From contig JANQQS010000116.1 of the NCBI GenBank assembly GCA_028284955.1, positions 1 to 59,462 of the forward strand: DNA of 59,462 nucleotides. Direction: 5' to 3'. This document shows, one piece after another, positions 9,301 through 17,417 of this stretch. Numbering within the stretch: position 1 is the stretch's first letter; each line of letters begins with the position of its first letter. The notes beneath the pieces are model-generated. The model made no database searches, had not been told where the DNA came from, and saw nothing but the letters and a program-made list of their open reading frames with translations. Origin of the DNA: Myxococcota bacterium (GTDB taxonomy: Bacteria; Myxococcota_A; Polyangia; Polyangiales; Houyiibacteriaceae). Position numbers and translations under genes: made by a program.

Positions 9301-9780
9301 CTAAGAACCGGCTCCGGATCGACGAGTCTGCTTTGCCTCGTCGCGCGACCGCGCGAGGTGCACCAAGCGCAAGCCTTGGGGGCGGGCCATGTCGGCCAGC
9401 GTGACGGCGGAGAGCGCCTGCTGCACCGCGGAGTTGATCTGCTGCCAGTTGGCGCGCACCCCGCAGCCATCTTCGTATTCGCAGCTCGTTCCCGCGTGGT
9501 CATCGCTGCACTCGGTCACCGCGATGGGCCCTTCGAGGGCGGAAACGATTTCGTGCACGGTAATCGTGTCGGCAGGACGCGCGAGCATGTACCCGCCGCG
9601 CACCCCGCGCGTTGAGGTGACCACGCCCGACCGACCGAGCCGCTTGAGTACTTTGCTCACCGTCGGCGCAGGAATGCGCGTCTCCTCGGCGAGCACGCTC
9701 ACGGGATGAGGCTCCGGGCACTCCGCAAGATGCGTCAGCACCACCACGCCATAATCCGTAAGCTTTGAAATTCTCAGCAT
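9301..9780 (-). CDS. iscR: Rrf2-family Fe-S regulator (IscR/SufR-like)
   Basis: A 159-residue Rrf2 transcription factor. The N-terminal winged helix ([38 protein letters not shown]) is followed by three Cys spaced C-x8-C-x5-C within [19 protein letters not shown], where IscR-like proteins bind an Fe-S cluster. It is first in the suf operon and a palindromic site lies about 30 bp upstream of its ATG. It therefore probably senses cluster demand and represses suf. The divergent iscS-type gene may be under the same control. Whether it is best called IscR or SufR cannot be settled here. Confidence 0.88.
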   Translation of the reverse strand: MLRISKLTDYGVVVLTHLAECPEPHPVSVLAEETRIPAPTVSKVLKRLGRSGVVTSTRGVRGGYMLARPADTITVHEIVSALEGPIAVTECSDDHAGTSCEYEDGCGVRANWQQINSAVQQALSAVTLADMARPQGLRLVHLARSRDEAKQTRRSGAGS

Positions 9781-9809
9781 TTTTGAGGCACAGCCCTGTT
9801 GGCGATCAA

Positions 9810-9832
9810 ATAGGACTGATTTCGTCCTCTAT
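9810..9832. promoter_or_regulatory. Palindromic Rrf2/IscR-type operator
   Basis: ATAGGAC, seven bases, then GTCCTcTAT form an inverted repeat with one extra base in the right arm. Size, AT-rich centre and GAC/GTC half-sites resemble published type 1 IscR sites (ATA...GAC...GTC...TAT). It lies 30 bp upstream of the Rrf2 gene start and between it and the divergent iscS-type gene, so autoregulation of suf is the simplest reading. Confidence 0.6.
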
Positions 9833-9851
9833 CTAAAGCGAGGGGTAGGGG

Positions 9852-10010
9852 TTGTCAAGGTTGCGTGGTCAGGACCGGCATCCGGCTCAGGATCAGGATC
9901 GGCATCGCGGTCGGGTTCGGGATCGGTGTCGGTGTCTGGTTCGGCGTCCGCGTCGGGTTCAGGCTCAGCGTCGGTGTCCGCATCCGCGACGGCAGTCGCC
10001 GGCTGGCTGT
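9852..10010. repeat. Acidic-repeat tract, single orientation (tract A)
   Basis: A G/T-rich tract on the + strand built of hexamer-like units (GGNTCN). On the - strand one frame reads continuously as Ala-Asp-Ala-Glu-Pro-Glu-Pro-Asp repeats and ends at a TAG near 9834. It lies in the divergent intergenic region between the Rrf2 gene and iscS, and the + frame of iscS runs through it as Ser/Gly/Ala repeats upstream of the likely start. No gene can be assigned to it. Related tracts are at 12.06-12.47 and 13.38-13.66 kb. Confidence 0.7.
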
Positions 10011-10039
10011 ACGCGGCGAATCTGTCAGGTTCCTGCTGC

Positions 10040-11347
10040 GTGTCGACCCCGATTTACATGGACCACCATTCGACGACTCCGGTGGATCCGCGCGTGCTCG
10101 AGGCGATGCTTCCATTCTTCAGCGAGACCTTTGGCAACGCGGCGAGCCGAACGCGTCATGGCCAAGCGGCCGCCCGCGCCGTGGAGCGGGCCCGCGGGCA
10201 AGTTGCGGCGCTGATCGGAGCGCCCGTCGACCACATCGTATTCACTTCTGGGGCGACCGAAAGCAACCATTTGGCGATCCGCGGAGCCTTGGCGATCCAC
10301 GGAGCCGCGCACGCCGCATGCGACCGCGGGCAGCACATCATCACCCAAGCCACCGAACACAAAGCGGTACGCGACGTGTGTCGGCAGCTGAAGCAAGAAG
10401 GCTTTCGGGTGACCGAGTTGCCCGTGGATAGCAAGGGGCGGGTCGACCCGATACAGCTCGAAGGCGCGATCGACGCGGAGACCACGCTGGTGTCGATCAT
10501 GCTGTGCAATAACGAAATCGGCGCGGTCCAGGACATCGCGCGCATCGGTCGAATCACTCGGGCGCGAGGAATCACGCTGCATTGTGACGCCGCACAAGGC
10601 GCAGGCTATGTTCCGCTCGACGTGAACGCGTGCGGGGTCGATTTGGTGAGCTTGTCGGCGCACAAGATGTATGGGCCCAAGGGTATCGGCGCGCTCTACG
10701 TGCGCCGCAAAGGAGCAGGCCGCGTGCAGGTCGCGCCTCAGCTTGTCGGCGGAGGACACGAGTTTGGCCTGCGTTCAGGCACGCTCAATGTGCCGGGCAT
10801 CGTGGGCATGGGCGCTGCAGCTGAGCTCGCGATGCAAGACGGCACCGCCGAGGCGGGGCGTCTATCGACATTGCGCAATGCGCTTTGGCGTCGACTGCAG
10901 TCACTCGAAGCGATCCGATTGAACGGACCCGATGTCGCTGCGGCCAACGTGGCTAGCGGCAACGCGGCTACCCAAAGCACGACCATCGACCGCATAGGCA
11001 CCGACAGCAAGCGTACGGACGGCGCGGGTACGGACGCCAAACGTCATCCGGGGAATCTCAACGTCTCGTTTGCCTGCGTGCCGAGCGCGTCGCTGCTGGT
11101 CGCGCTGGCCGACATTGTCTCGGTGTCGTCAGGCTCGGCGTGCAGCAGCGCGACGCCCGAGCCGAGCTATGTTCTGCCCGCGATCGGCGCAGGCGAGTGG
11201 GCCAAGAGCTCGATTCGCTTCGGGTTGGGTCGAGGCACCACCGAAACCGATGTCGAGACGGTCGCCGAGGCGACGATCGATGCGGTGACGACGCTACGCG
11301 ATCGCTCACCCGAATGGACAAGTCGAACCAAAGAAGGTCAAGCATGA
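10040..11347 (+). CDS. iscS: IscS/NifS-type cysteine desulfurase
   Basis: A 435-residue group I desulfurase. Features in order: PIYMDHHSTTPVDPR at the N-terminus, SGATESNHLAI, AQGAGYVPLDV (cofactor region), PLP Lys in SLSAHKMYGPKG, HEFGLRSGT, and active Cys in SSGSACSSATPEP. The GTG at 10040 puts the conserved N-terminus at the start, although a Shine-Dalgarno sequence is weak; the frame is open upstream through repeats, which I exclude. An insertion of about 35 residues before HPGNLNVSF is encoded by 15-bp repeats. It is divergent from the suf operon and overlaps the HAD gene by 4 bp. It may supply sulfur for tRNA thiolation or Fe-S work. Confidence 0.9.
   Translation: MSTPIYMDHHSTTPVDPRVLEAMLPFFSETFGNAASRTRHGQAAARAVERARGQVAALIGAPVDHIVFTSGATESNHLAIRGALAIHGAAHAACDRGQHIITQATEHKAVRDVCRQLKQEGFRVTELPVDSKGRVDPIQLEGAIDAETTLVSIMLCNNEIGAVQDIARIGRITRARGITLHCDAAQGAGYVPLDVNACGVDLVSLSAHKMYGPKGIGALYVRRKGAGRVQVAPQLVGGGHEFGLRSGTLNVPGIVGMGAAAELAMQDGTAEAGRLSTLRNALWRRLQSLEAIRLNGPDVAAANVASGNAATQSTTIDRIGTDSKRTDGAGTDAKRHPGNLNVSFACVPSASLLVALADIVSVSSGSACSSATPEPSYVLPAIGAGEWAKSSIRFGLGRGTTETDVETVAEATIDAVTTLRDRSPEWTSRTKEGQA
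10939..11040. repeat. 15-bp minisatellites inside iscS
   Basis: Degenerate 15-bp units, AACGTGGCTAGCGGC / AACGCGGCTACCCAA and AAGCGTACGGACGGC / GCGGGTACGGACGCC, lie in frame within a surface-loop position of the desulfurase. The encoded residues are Ala/Asn/Ser then Gly-Thr-Asp/Lys-Arg repeats, absent from ordinary IscS proteins. Confidence 0.7.
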
Positions 11348-12063
11348 TGCCCGAAGGCGTGAACTCGCACGCGATGAGCGTAGAAGCGCTCGCGATCAAC
11401 ACGCGAAAGCTCATTATTTTCGACTGCGACGGCGTACTCGTCGACTCCGAAGACATCAGCGTAGGGGTGCTGGCAGAGTTTCTCGGCGACCTCGGGTGCG
11501 CGCATTCGTTCGACGAAGCCCGCGAGCGCTACCAGGGCGTGGCGTCGCCCCTCATCTTCGAAGACTTTTCGCAACGCACGGGCATTTCGGTTCCCGCCGA
11601 TGTCGAAGCCCAGTTTCGTGCGCGACAGTTTCAAGCGCTCGAAGTCGTCCGCCCTGTACCAGGAGCCGCCGAGCTCTTGCGGGCCTGCCCCATGCCTTAT
11701 TGCGTGGCTTCCAACGGCCCTCACGAAAAAATGGACGTCACCCTCGCCGCCTCGGGCCTCATGCCACTCGTCGCCGGCCGCATTTTCTCGCGCACCGACG
11801 TGCCCCGCCCCAAACCTCATCCCGATCTCTTTCTCCACGCCGCGGCAACCTTCGGCGTGCCCCCGGGCCAGTGCTTGGTCGTCGAAGACAGCCTGCTCGG
11901 CATTCGCGCCGCCCGCGCTGCCGACATGACCGCGGTCGGCTTCTGCGGAACCTCAGAGACTCCGCCGAGCGACTACCTTCAAGCCGGCGCCAGCGCCGTC
12001 GCACAGCATCTACCGGAGCTTACTGCGGCCATGACTTCTGGTGCTTCGAACACGGAGCGCTGA
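11344..12063 (+). CDS. HAD-superfamily hydrolase (phosphoglucomutase/GS1-like)
   Basis: A 239-residue HAD phosphatase. Motif I is IFDCDGVLVDSE, motif II VASNGPHEKM, motif III Lys in RPKPHPDLFL, and motif IV VVEDSLLGI. The cap is the small helical type near residues 30-95. Family members act on small phosphorylated metabolites; substrate unknown. Its ATG overlaps the iscS stop (ATGA). The TGA stop at 12061-12063 is followed in the same frame by about 60 codons of acidic Pro-Glu-Pro-Asp repeats (tract B), so either a former C-terminal tail was cut off or readthrough occurs. Confidence 0.88.
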   Translation: MMPEGVNSHAMSVEALAINTRKLIIFDCDGVLVDSEDISVGVLAEFLGDLGCAHSFDEARERYQGVASPLIFEDFSQRTGISVPADVEAQFRARQFQALEVVRPVPGAAELLRACPMPYCVASNGPHEKMDVTLAASGLMPLVAGRIFSRTDVPRPKPHPDLFLHAAATFGVPPGQCLVVEDSLLGIRAARAADMTAVGFCGTSETPPSDYLQAGASAVAQHLPELTAAMTSGASNTER

Positions 12064-12471
12064 ACGGAATCGGACGAATCGGACACCGATGCAGGCGCGG
12101 CACCAGAACCCGACGCAGATGCTGAAGCCGACGCACATCCCGAACCCGACACCGATCGAGACGCCGAAACCGACGCCGAAACCGACGCCGGTGCCGTACC
12201 CGAACCCGATGCGGTAGCTGATGCCGTTGCGGAACCCGTTCCCGGTTCCGGCGCTGATCCCGCCTCTACCCGATCCAGGTGCAGGGTCAGGTTCGGGTTC
12301 AGCATCAGCGTCGGTTTCAGCGTCGGGTTCGGGTGCCGGGCCTGGATCGGCGTCGGGTTCGGGTTCAGGATCAGCATCGGATTCGGGTTCGGCATCGGCG
12401 TCAGGTTCGGCGTCCGTTTCGGGTTGGGGATGTGCGTCGGCGTCGGGTTCGACGCCCGGTCCCGTTCCGCG
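12064..12471. repeat. Large inverted acidic-repeat tract between convergent genes (tract B)
   Basis: About 400 bp without a gene. The left half (about 12064-12230) is rich in GAACCCGACGC-type units and the right half (about 12280-12471) in the complementary GCGTCGGGTTC-type units, so the tract is a large imperfect palindrome able to fold into a long hairpin. Read outward from each flanking gene, it continues both in frame past TGA: the HAD gene from the left and hepT from the right, each as Glu-Pro-Asp-Ala-Asp repeats. It may serve as a bidirectional terminator; a mobile repeat family is another possibility. Confidence 0.8.
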
Positions 12472-12894
12472 TCAGCGAAGCTCTTCGAGCTGGCTCAAAG
12501 CCTGATACGCGCCCTGAAGATCCGCGAGCCGGTCTTCGATCAACGTCCACAACCGTGCTTCGTCAACCTCGACGTAGTCATGCACGATGATGTTGCGAAG
12601 ACCCGCGAGACCGTCGAGCTTCTTACCAAGCTCCGCAGGTACCACGCCCGCGGCCACGAGAGCCGGCAACACGTCGCGATAGGCCTGAGGAAGCTTAAGC
12701 CCGCGCCCGGCGAGAACATGATGGCCAATGTCAAAAATCGCTTCCGCGGCCACGTGCAGCGCTCGCTCCGCGGCAAGACGGTAAAGCGGTTGGGCGCGCT
12801 CGGCCGGAGAAAGCTCTCGCAGACGCTGAAGCTGGGTCAAGATATGCGCGAGATGCGCAAGACGCGCGCGCACCACTTCGGGGCTTACCGTCAT
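12472..12894 (-). CDS. hepT: HepT-like HEPN ribonuclease toxin (DUF86)
   Basis: A 140-residue all-helical HEPN-family protein. The RNase motif R-x4-H is present as RNIIVHDY, with the Tyr two residues after His that MntA modifies in characterised systems. It overlaps the upstream mntA by 4 bp (ATGA), the normal antitoxin-first order. In the known mechanism the MNT partner poly-AMPylates this Tyr and silences the RNase. The TGA stop is followed by C and then by an in-frame acidic repeat reading frame (tract B). Confidence 0.9.
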   Translation of the reverse strand: MTVSPEVVRARLAHLAHILTQLQRLRELSPAERAQPLYRLAAERALHVAAEAIFDIGHHVLAGRGLKLPQAYRDVLPALVAAGVVPAELGKKLDGLAGLRNIIVHDYVEVDEARLWTLIEDRLADLQGAYQALSQLEELR

Positions 12895-13304
12895 CGAGAT
12901 TCGCCTCTGGTCTCGGCGGACTGGGTCAACATGACCATGCGGTTTCGTTTCGCCTCATCTTCCGCACGAAAGCGGGTCGCGCGAACAAATGCCATCACCG
13001 CCGACTCATCTCGCTCCAGCACCAACCGTCCCGTTGTGATGACCTCCCAGGCAAGGGTAGCGGGCGCGGTGGTCAAATCGACCACGTCGACCTCGATGCC
13101 GACGGCGCGGCTCGCATGATCGCGTACCGCGGCACGCTCCAATCCGAGGCCGGGCACGCAGAGCAGCGCGAGGTCAATATCGGAGCCTGCGTGGTATTCT
13201 TCGCGCGCGTAGGAACCGAACAACCAAACGCCTTGTACTTCGCAGTCGCCTACTTCGGGAGTGGCGAGCACGGCGGACAGCGCTTGGTGGGCGATTGACT
13301 CCAC
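12891..13304 (-). CDS. mntA: MntA-like minimal nucleotidyltransferase antitoxin
   Basis: A 137-residue protein of the MNT (polymerase-beta-like) superfamily. The active site GSYAREEYHAGSDIDL (G-S-x10-D-x-D) is intact and a third acidic residue lies in VGIEVDVVDL. It partners the downstream HepT toxin and probably AMPylates it. Start ATG 13304 follows a 77-bp leader without a convincing promoter. The 4-bp overlap with hepT couples their translation. Confidence 0.9.
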   Translation of the reverse strand: MESIAHQALSAVLATPEVGDCEVQGVWLFGSYAREEYHAGSDIDLALLCVPGLGLERAAVRDHASRAVGIEVDVVDLTTAPATLAWEVITTGRLVLERDESAVMAFVRATRFRAEDEAKRNRMVMLTQSAETRGESR

Positions 13305-13381
13305 CCCCAGAGAATATCACGTCAATTGAAGCCATTACCCCCGACGGCGCACTAAATACCGTGAACGCGTAGATGAGGTTC

Positions 13382-13663
13382 TCAGCCGAGTGCCAAAGCC
13401 GAACCGGATGCAGAAGCGGGGTCTGAATCCGAGACTCGACGCTTAAACTGAGCAGATGCCGTGCCCGATGCCGACGTGGAACGCAGTCCTGATTCCGACG
13501 CTAACCCGTTTCCACCCGACCCGGTCGTGGGATCTGGATCGGGTTCGGCGTAAACGCCTGGTTTCGCATCGGCGTCGGGTCCTGGTTCGGACTGATGTTC
13601 GGCGGCGGCAACCGGTGCTACGTCGATCGCGACGTCAACCGAAGATCGTGTCGGCCACAATCC
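13382..13663. repeat. Degenerate inverted acidic-repeat tract (tract C)
   Basis: The intergenic stretch upstream of mntA holds a shorter, more decayed version of tract B. The left part reads on the + strand as Ala-Glu-Pro-Asp-Ala-Glu; the right part reads on the - strand as Glu-Pro-Gly-Pro-Asp-Ala-Asp and is in frame with the lipoprotein gene just past its TAG stop (13664-13666). No conserved protein and no clear promoter is seen in it. Confidence 0.65.
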
Positions 13664-14104
13664 CTAAGTCGGAGTGCTGAGATCAATAAAGATGGGCAGC
13701 GAGTAAACGGCGCACGCGTAGCTACCGTCGATGGATCGCCTGTATCCTTGTTGAAAATTGTACATTGTCCCACAAAGAATTTCCTTATCACTGTGCTCTT
13801 TGAAGAACTGACCTGCGTTTGTACCTTTGCACAGACCTATGTATGAATCCGCACGGTAGTTTTTGATGGATCTGGCAGCGCTGATCTGAGCCGAGTACTC
13901 AGCGTTCGCCTTCGGAAACTGGAGCAGAACGTTCGGAGTCAGCGGGAGCACAGTGCAGCCCTTTGCGCTTTGCAGTGCTTTTTCGTCGACCTCCGTATTT
14001 GACTCCGCGACGTCCGCGGCGCAGCCGGCAAACGAAGCGAAGGTGGCCCATAGAGCGACCAGTGCAATTCGCTTGGCGAATGTGTGTTGATTGTTTGCGT
14101 TCAT
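13664..14104 (-). CDS. Small secreted lipoprotein of unknown function
   Basis: A 146-residue protein with a lipoprotein signal (ASFAGC) and an acidic leader after the Cys (AADVAESNTEVDEKA), as in several neighbours. The mature part has five further Cys, which suggests disulfides outside the cytoplasm. I chose ATG 14104 rather than 14119 because GGAGAAG stands 8-9 bp before it. I do not recognise a family. The upstream DNA carries three 14-bp repeats of GTTGAACGAGTGCG type (about 14122-14165). Confidence 0.65.
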   Translation of the reverse strand: MNANNQHTFAKRIALVALWATFASFAGCAADVAESNTEVDEKALQSAKGCTVLPLTPNVLLQFPKANAEYSAQISAARSIKNYRADSYIGLCKGTNAGQFFKEHSDKEILCGTMYNFQQGYRRSIDGSYACAVYSLPIFIDLSTPT

Positions 14105-14347
14105 CGTTCGCTTCTCCATCGCTGAACGAGTGTCGTTGCATGGGTGTCGTTGAACGAGTGCGTTTCGATTGGTAGGGCAATGTGGTACCCCGATCCGGCG
14201 AATGACGCAAACCGCTGCGCCGTCGCAATGGCCGTTGTTCGCTGCCGAGATGTTTCGATTGTGTATCGGGTCTCTCGGTTTGTTTGAACGACTATCGCGA
14301 TTTGAGGACGCTCTCTCCTAGGCTCGCGTTGTCGAACTTAGTGCGTC

Positions 14348-14813
14348 TCAAAACAACGCGCCGTTCCAGAGGTCTTCGAGAAACCTTTCATAGGAGAGCA
14401 CGCGGGTTCCGTCGTCGAGCGTTCGCGATTGGCTTTCCAGCGAAACTACGATTTTTCGTCCGATCGGCCCGTGTTCGGATTCTAGTTCGCGCTCGAGCCG
14501 CAAAGCGCGAAGTGAACGCCGCGATTCTCGTGGAGCCAATGCACCTCATCGAGCAGCGCAGGCGCCTTCTACACTTCATCGATCACGCAAAAACATCGAT
14601 CACGCAAAACCCAAACCCGAGCTCGGCCTGCTCTTCGCGCAGCCGCGAGGGCTGAGACACGTAGCGCTCAAACGTATCCGCGCGCAGCAAATCCACCCAA
14701 TACTCTCGCTCATAGGCGGCGCGAAGAAGGGTGCTCTTGCCCGTTTAGCGGGGGCCCCAGAGAAAAAACGTCTGCGTTCCTGGAGCCGGCAGACTCAACA
14801 ATCGTTTGAGCAT
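14348..14813 (-). pseudogene. Remnant of an AAA+ ATPase (DUF4143-type ATP-binding protein)
   Basis: Reading leftward from ATG 14813 the frame gives LKRLLSLPAPGTQTFFLWGP, then the Walker A site as R-stop-TGKS, then AYEREYWVDLLRADTFERYV. The Walker B region is broken by a tandem duplication of about 17 bp (about 14573-14608) that shifts frame, after which IDEV, KAPALLDEVHWL and HFALCGSSARK follow in another frame. The middle of the gene is then deleted, and the family's typical C-terminal end (TLDDGTRVLSYERFLEDLW) closes it. Stop, frameshift and deletion together make it clearly dead. Confidence 0.8.
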
Positions 14814-14973
14814 CTACTTCAAATATTCATGCATATTCGAAGTAGTGCCGCAAGTTTGCAGTTTCTATGTTGGCCTCGAATCCGCTCATTGAGCGCACAG
14901 CTCCACAAACGTAGACAAATAAATGCAATGCGGATGATTGGCACGAAGTTCGCTTACACGTTTCGCACTCACT

Positions 14974-15630
14974 ATGTATTGTTTCAGTTTGATTTCAGGC
15001 GCGCGGAGGAGTGCGCTCGCGGTCACCGTCGTCGCGGCACAAGCGGGCTGTGCCGCTCAGGTTTCGGACAGCGAAGTTGACTGGGAATCGGAAGCACAGC
15101 CCAAGCAGTTCTGCGAACAGTATCCGTGCAAGAGCCCCGAGCAAATCCTCTTCGAAGCTATCGCGCTCGCGGCCTGGGGGGTATCGCAGGCAGCCGGCTA
15201 CATCGTGGAACGCGCGGAGGATGGACATCAGTTCGTAATCACCGTTGGGGGTGCCTCGTACCGCGTCACGAAAGAGTTCGTGGAACGGTTGACCGCCAAA
15301 ACGATGACCAAGGAAAAGATAAAACAACTGCGATTCACCGCACGACGAGCGTTGCAAGCAATCGTTGAGAAAATCACCGGAAAGGCGACGGGTTGTTGGA
15401 GCGCCAAGTTTACTTTCGGCGGGATTGACCTCATCGTGATCGCGATCGTGCAATCAGCGTTGAAAGAAGCATGCAAAGAAGTCTTCAACGCGGCTGGTGT
15501 TGACCCCGGAAAAGCCTGCGACGATCCTAAGATAGTTCGGCGTCCGTGGCGCAACTGCGCTGGCAAACCGCTAACCGTGCGTGGATATTTGCAGCAGTCG
15601 GGAGCTTCGAAAGCCATCCCAATCTACTAG
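14974..15630 (+). CDS. Predicted lipoprotein of unknown function
   Basis: A 218-residue protein with lipobox AQAGC and the acidic leader AAQVSDSEVDWESEA. The mature part has two Cys in CEQYPCKSPEQI, a basic central helix region, and a hydrophobic segment IDLIVIAIVQSAL near residue 150. I do not recognise a family. The ATG at 14974 was chosen because it gives a reasonable signal peptide; a TTG at 14938 is possible and no ribosome binding site is decisive. It resembles the gene at 17418-18434 in general plan. Confidence 0.6.
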   Translation: MYCFSLISGARRSALAVTVVAAQAGCAAQVSDSEVDWESEAQPKQFCEQYPCKSPEQILFEAIALAAWGVSQAAGYIVERAEDGHQFVITVGGASYRVTKEFVERLTAKTMTKEKIKQLRFTARRALQAIVEKITGKATGCWSAKFTFGGIDLIVIAIVQSALKEACKEVFNAAGVDPGKACDDPKIVRRPWRNCAGKPLTVRGYLQQSGASKAIPIY

Positions 15631-15702
15631 CAGGCAACGCGCATCTTCCGACCATTCGATGCCCCGTGATCAGTCCCGCAACTGGATGATGTCCTCGTTC
15701 TA

Positions 15703-17139
15703 CTAGTCGAGCTGAACATAGATACCGCGTCTCCAGACGTCGCCGAATTCGTCTTGGGCGAGGTAGATTCCGGCGAAGTTGGGCTGGCCGGGCTTCGCGA
15801 CGCCCTCGGCGATAGAGAGCTCAAAGGTCTCGGGATCAAAACGAAACGCGCGCTGCTCGGGGGGACGGGCGGAGAAGGCCTCGGGGAGAAAGGTTTGCAA
15901 GGTGGGAATGTCGCTGGGCACGTGCTGTGGCCAATGCTCTAGGAGCGCGATCGCAAAATGGCGTCCGATGACCGTTGCGGGAAGCGTGATGGGTCCGGGG
16001 TCGGTCGGAGCATTCTCGCAGTTTTGTGCTGCCTCTGGAGGCAGGCTGTCTCCGAACGCTTGGTTGAGCACTTCGCACGCCACCGAGGAGCGCAAAGATA
16101 TCGAACGCACGGCGTCGCGACGACTCCCGTCAGCCACTAGGTAGACCCTCGACTCGGTCGAGACACCATGCAGCACGTACCGGCCGTTGAGTTTTTCAAC
16201 AATCGGCCCGCCGCTGTCACCGTCGCAATGTTCGACGCTGTTTTTGGTGATGAAGACCTTGTGCAGCGGCGTCTTGTCGAACTCGGCGGGCTCTGGCCAG
16301 ATCCCGGCTGACGACGCGGAAAGCTCATCGGCGAAACCGACGGGAATCGCCACCGGGCTCGTCGGACGGTCGGCCGCTGGTTGGCCTGTCTGTTCTTCCG
16401 TGCCGCATTGCCGATACCCTTGGCCAATCACAAACATCTCAGGCTCAGGGGATCGCAACACCAGACGGTCCGACGTGATGTCGCTCTCGTCCTTTCCGAC
16501 GTACTCGAAGCTCTTGTGGGTCGCAAAAGGCACGATTGTGTTCGCTTGGATGGGCGCTGGATTGTCCACGGTGAGGATAGCGATGTCGTCGAGCAGATTG
16601 AGCGCGTTTCTGGCGTCGCCGGTCGTCTCCTCGGTCGCCGGGAGGACGCCCCCTCCCGTCCACGTCGAGGCCAGCGTCCACGTGGCGACCGAGGCGACCG
16701 CGTCGGCCCCGAACGACGCAGAAACCGCGCTCTTGCGCATCATCGGAACGCTCGAATACGGAATTCCGGGCACGCTCGTGGGACGACCTTTCGCGTCCGC
16801 GAGAGCCGAAACAATGCCTTCGTGCATGCGCGATAGGTCGCCCCAAACGTATGCGCTCTGAACCGTGGCGGTATCGTTCGGGACCAAACAGTGCGCCACG
16901 GTCAGCACCTTGTTCTCAGCGATGCGTACGCCGCCGCAGTGCCACTGGTAGTGGCCCAGGCTGTCGATGCCAAATGCGGTAATTCCCACTACGAGGTTCT
17001 GTTCTTCCGCGATGGCGAAACGAGCCTGCTGGGCGCTCGAAGCTTCCGACTTGTTTGACACGTCGGCCGCATTAGAAGGTTCCGCAGCACAAGCTCCGAC
17101 AAACGCAAACATCAACCCGAACCAAACCAAACGTCGCAT
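15703..17139 (-). CDS. Trypsin-like serine protease lipoprotein
   Basis: A 478-residue S1-family (chymotrypsin fold) protease anchored by a lipoprotein signal (VGACAAE, Cys about 17). The triad is visible: His in HCGGVRIAENKVLTVAHC, Asp in NLLDDIAIL, and Ser in CDGDSGGPIV. The Asp six residues before the catalytic Ser suggests trypsin-like cleavage after Lys/Arg. About 120 residues follow the protease domain with no known fold. Start ATG has AAAGGA upstream. It is convergent with the lipoprotein at 14974-15630. The window also encodes a serpin, the classical inhibitor of this protease class. Confidence 0.85.
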   Translation of the reverse strand: MRRLVWFGLMFAFVGACAAEPSNAADVSNKSEASSAQQARFAIAEEQNLVVGITAFGIDSLGHYQWHCGGVRIAENKVLTVAHCLVPNDTATVQSAYVWGDLSRMHEGIVSALADAKGRPTSVPGIPYSSVPMMRKSAVSASFGADAVASVATWTLASTWTGGGVLPATEETTGDARNALNLLDDIAILTVDNPAPIQANTIVPFATHKSFEYVGKDESDITSDRLVLRSPEPEMFVIGQGYRQCGTEEQTGQPAADRPTSPVAIPVGFADELSASSAGIWPEPAEFDKTPLHKVFITKNSVEHCDGDSGGPIVEKLNGRYVLHGVSTESRVYLVADGSRRDAVRSISLRSSVACEVLNQAFGDSLPPEAAQNCENAPTDPGPITLPATVIGRHFAIALLEHWPQHVPSDIPTLQTFLPEAFSARPPEQRAFRFDPETFELSIAEGVAKPGQPNFAGIYLAQDEFGDVWRRGIYVQLD

Positions 17140-17417
17140 CGGGAATCCTTTCCGCGAAGCTCGACGCTTCGCGTCCGTGCACCACGCGGTGATGCAAAAT
17201 CAGATCCAGCGCGCGCTTGTTCTGCAGCATCGGACGATGTCCGGAGTATCAAGTTGTATTTCCGGCGTATGTTCGAGGCGAAACGAGGAGTTACGTGGCA
17301 GGGTCACGACCACCTGGTGTCGGTAGACCCCCACGCGAGCGACGCATCGTTCCGCGACGACGTTGCGGAAACGATCTGGTAGCACTGGCACAAAGTCTGC
17401 ATGGCGCTTCGCGTTTC

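Noticed and set aside
12221-12505. Ser-Gly-Ala repeat frame read as a protein
   Set aside because: It is one of several open frames through the repeat tract, with no start context; treated as repeat DNA.
14120-14347. A possible promoter or RNA gene upstream of the small lipoprotein
   Set aside because: Only three degenerate 14-bp repeats are seen; no convincing -35/-10 pair or tRNA-like fold.
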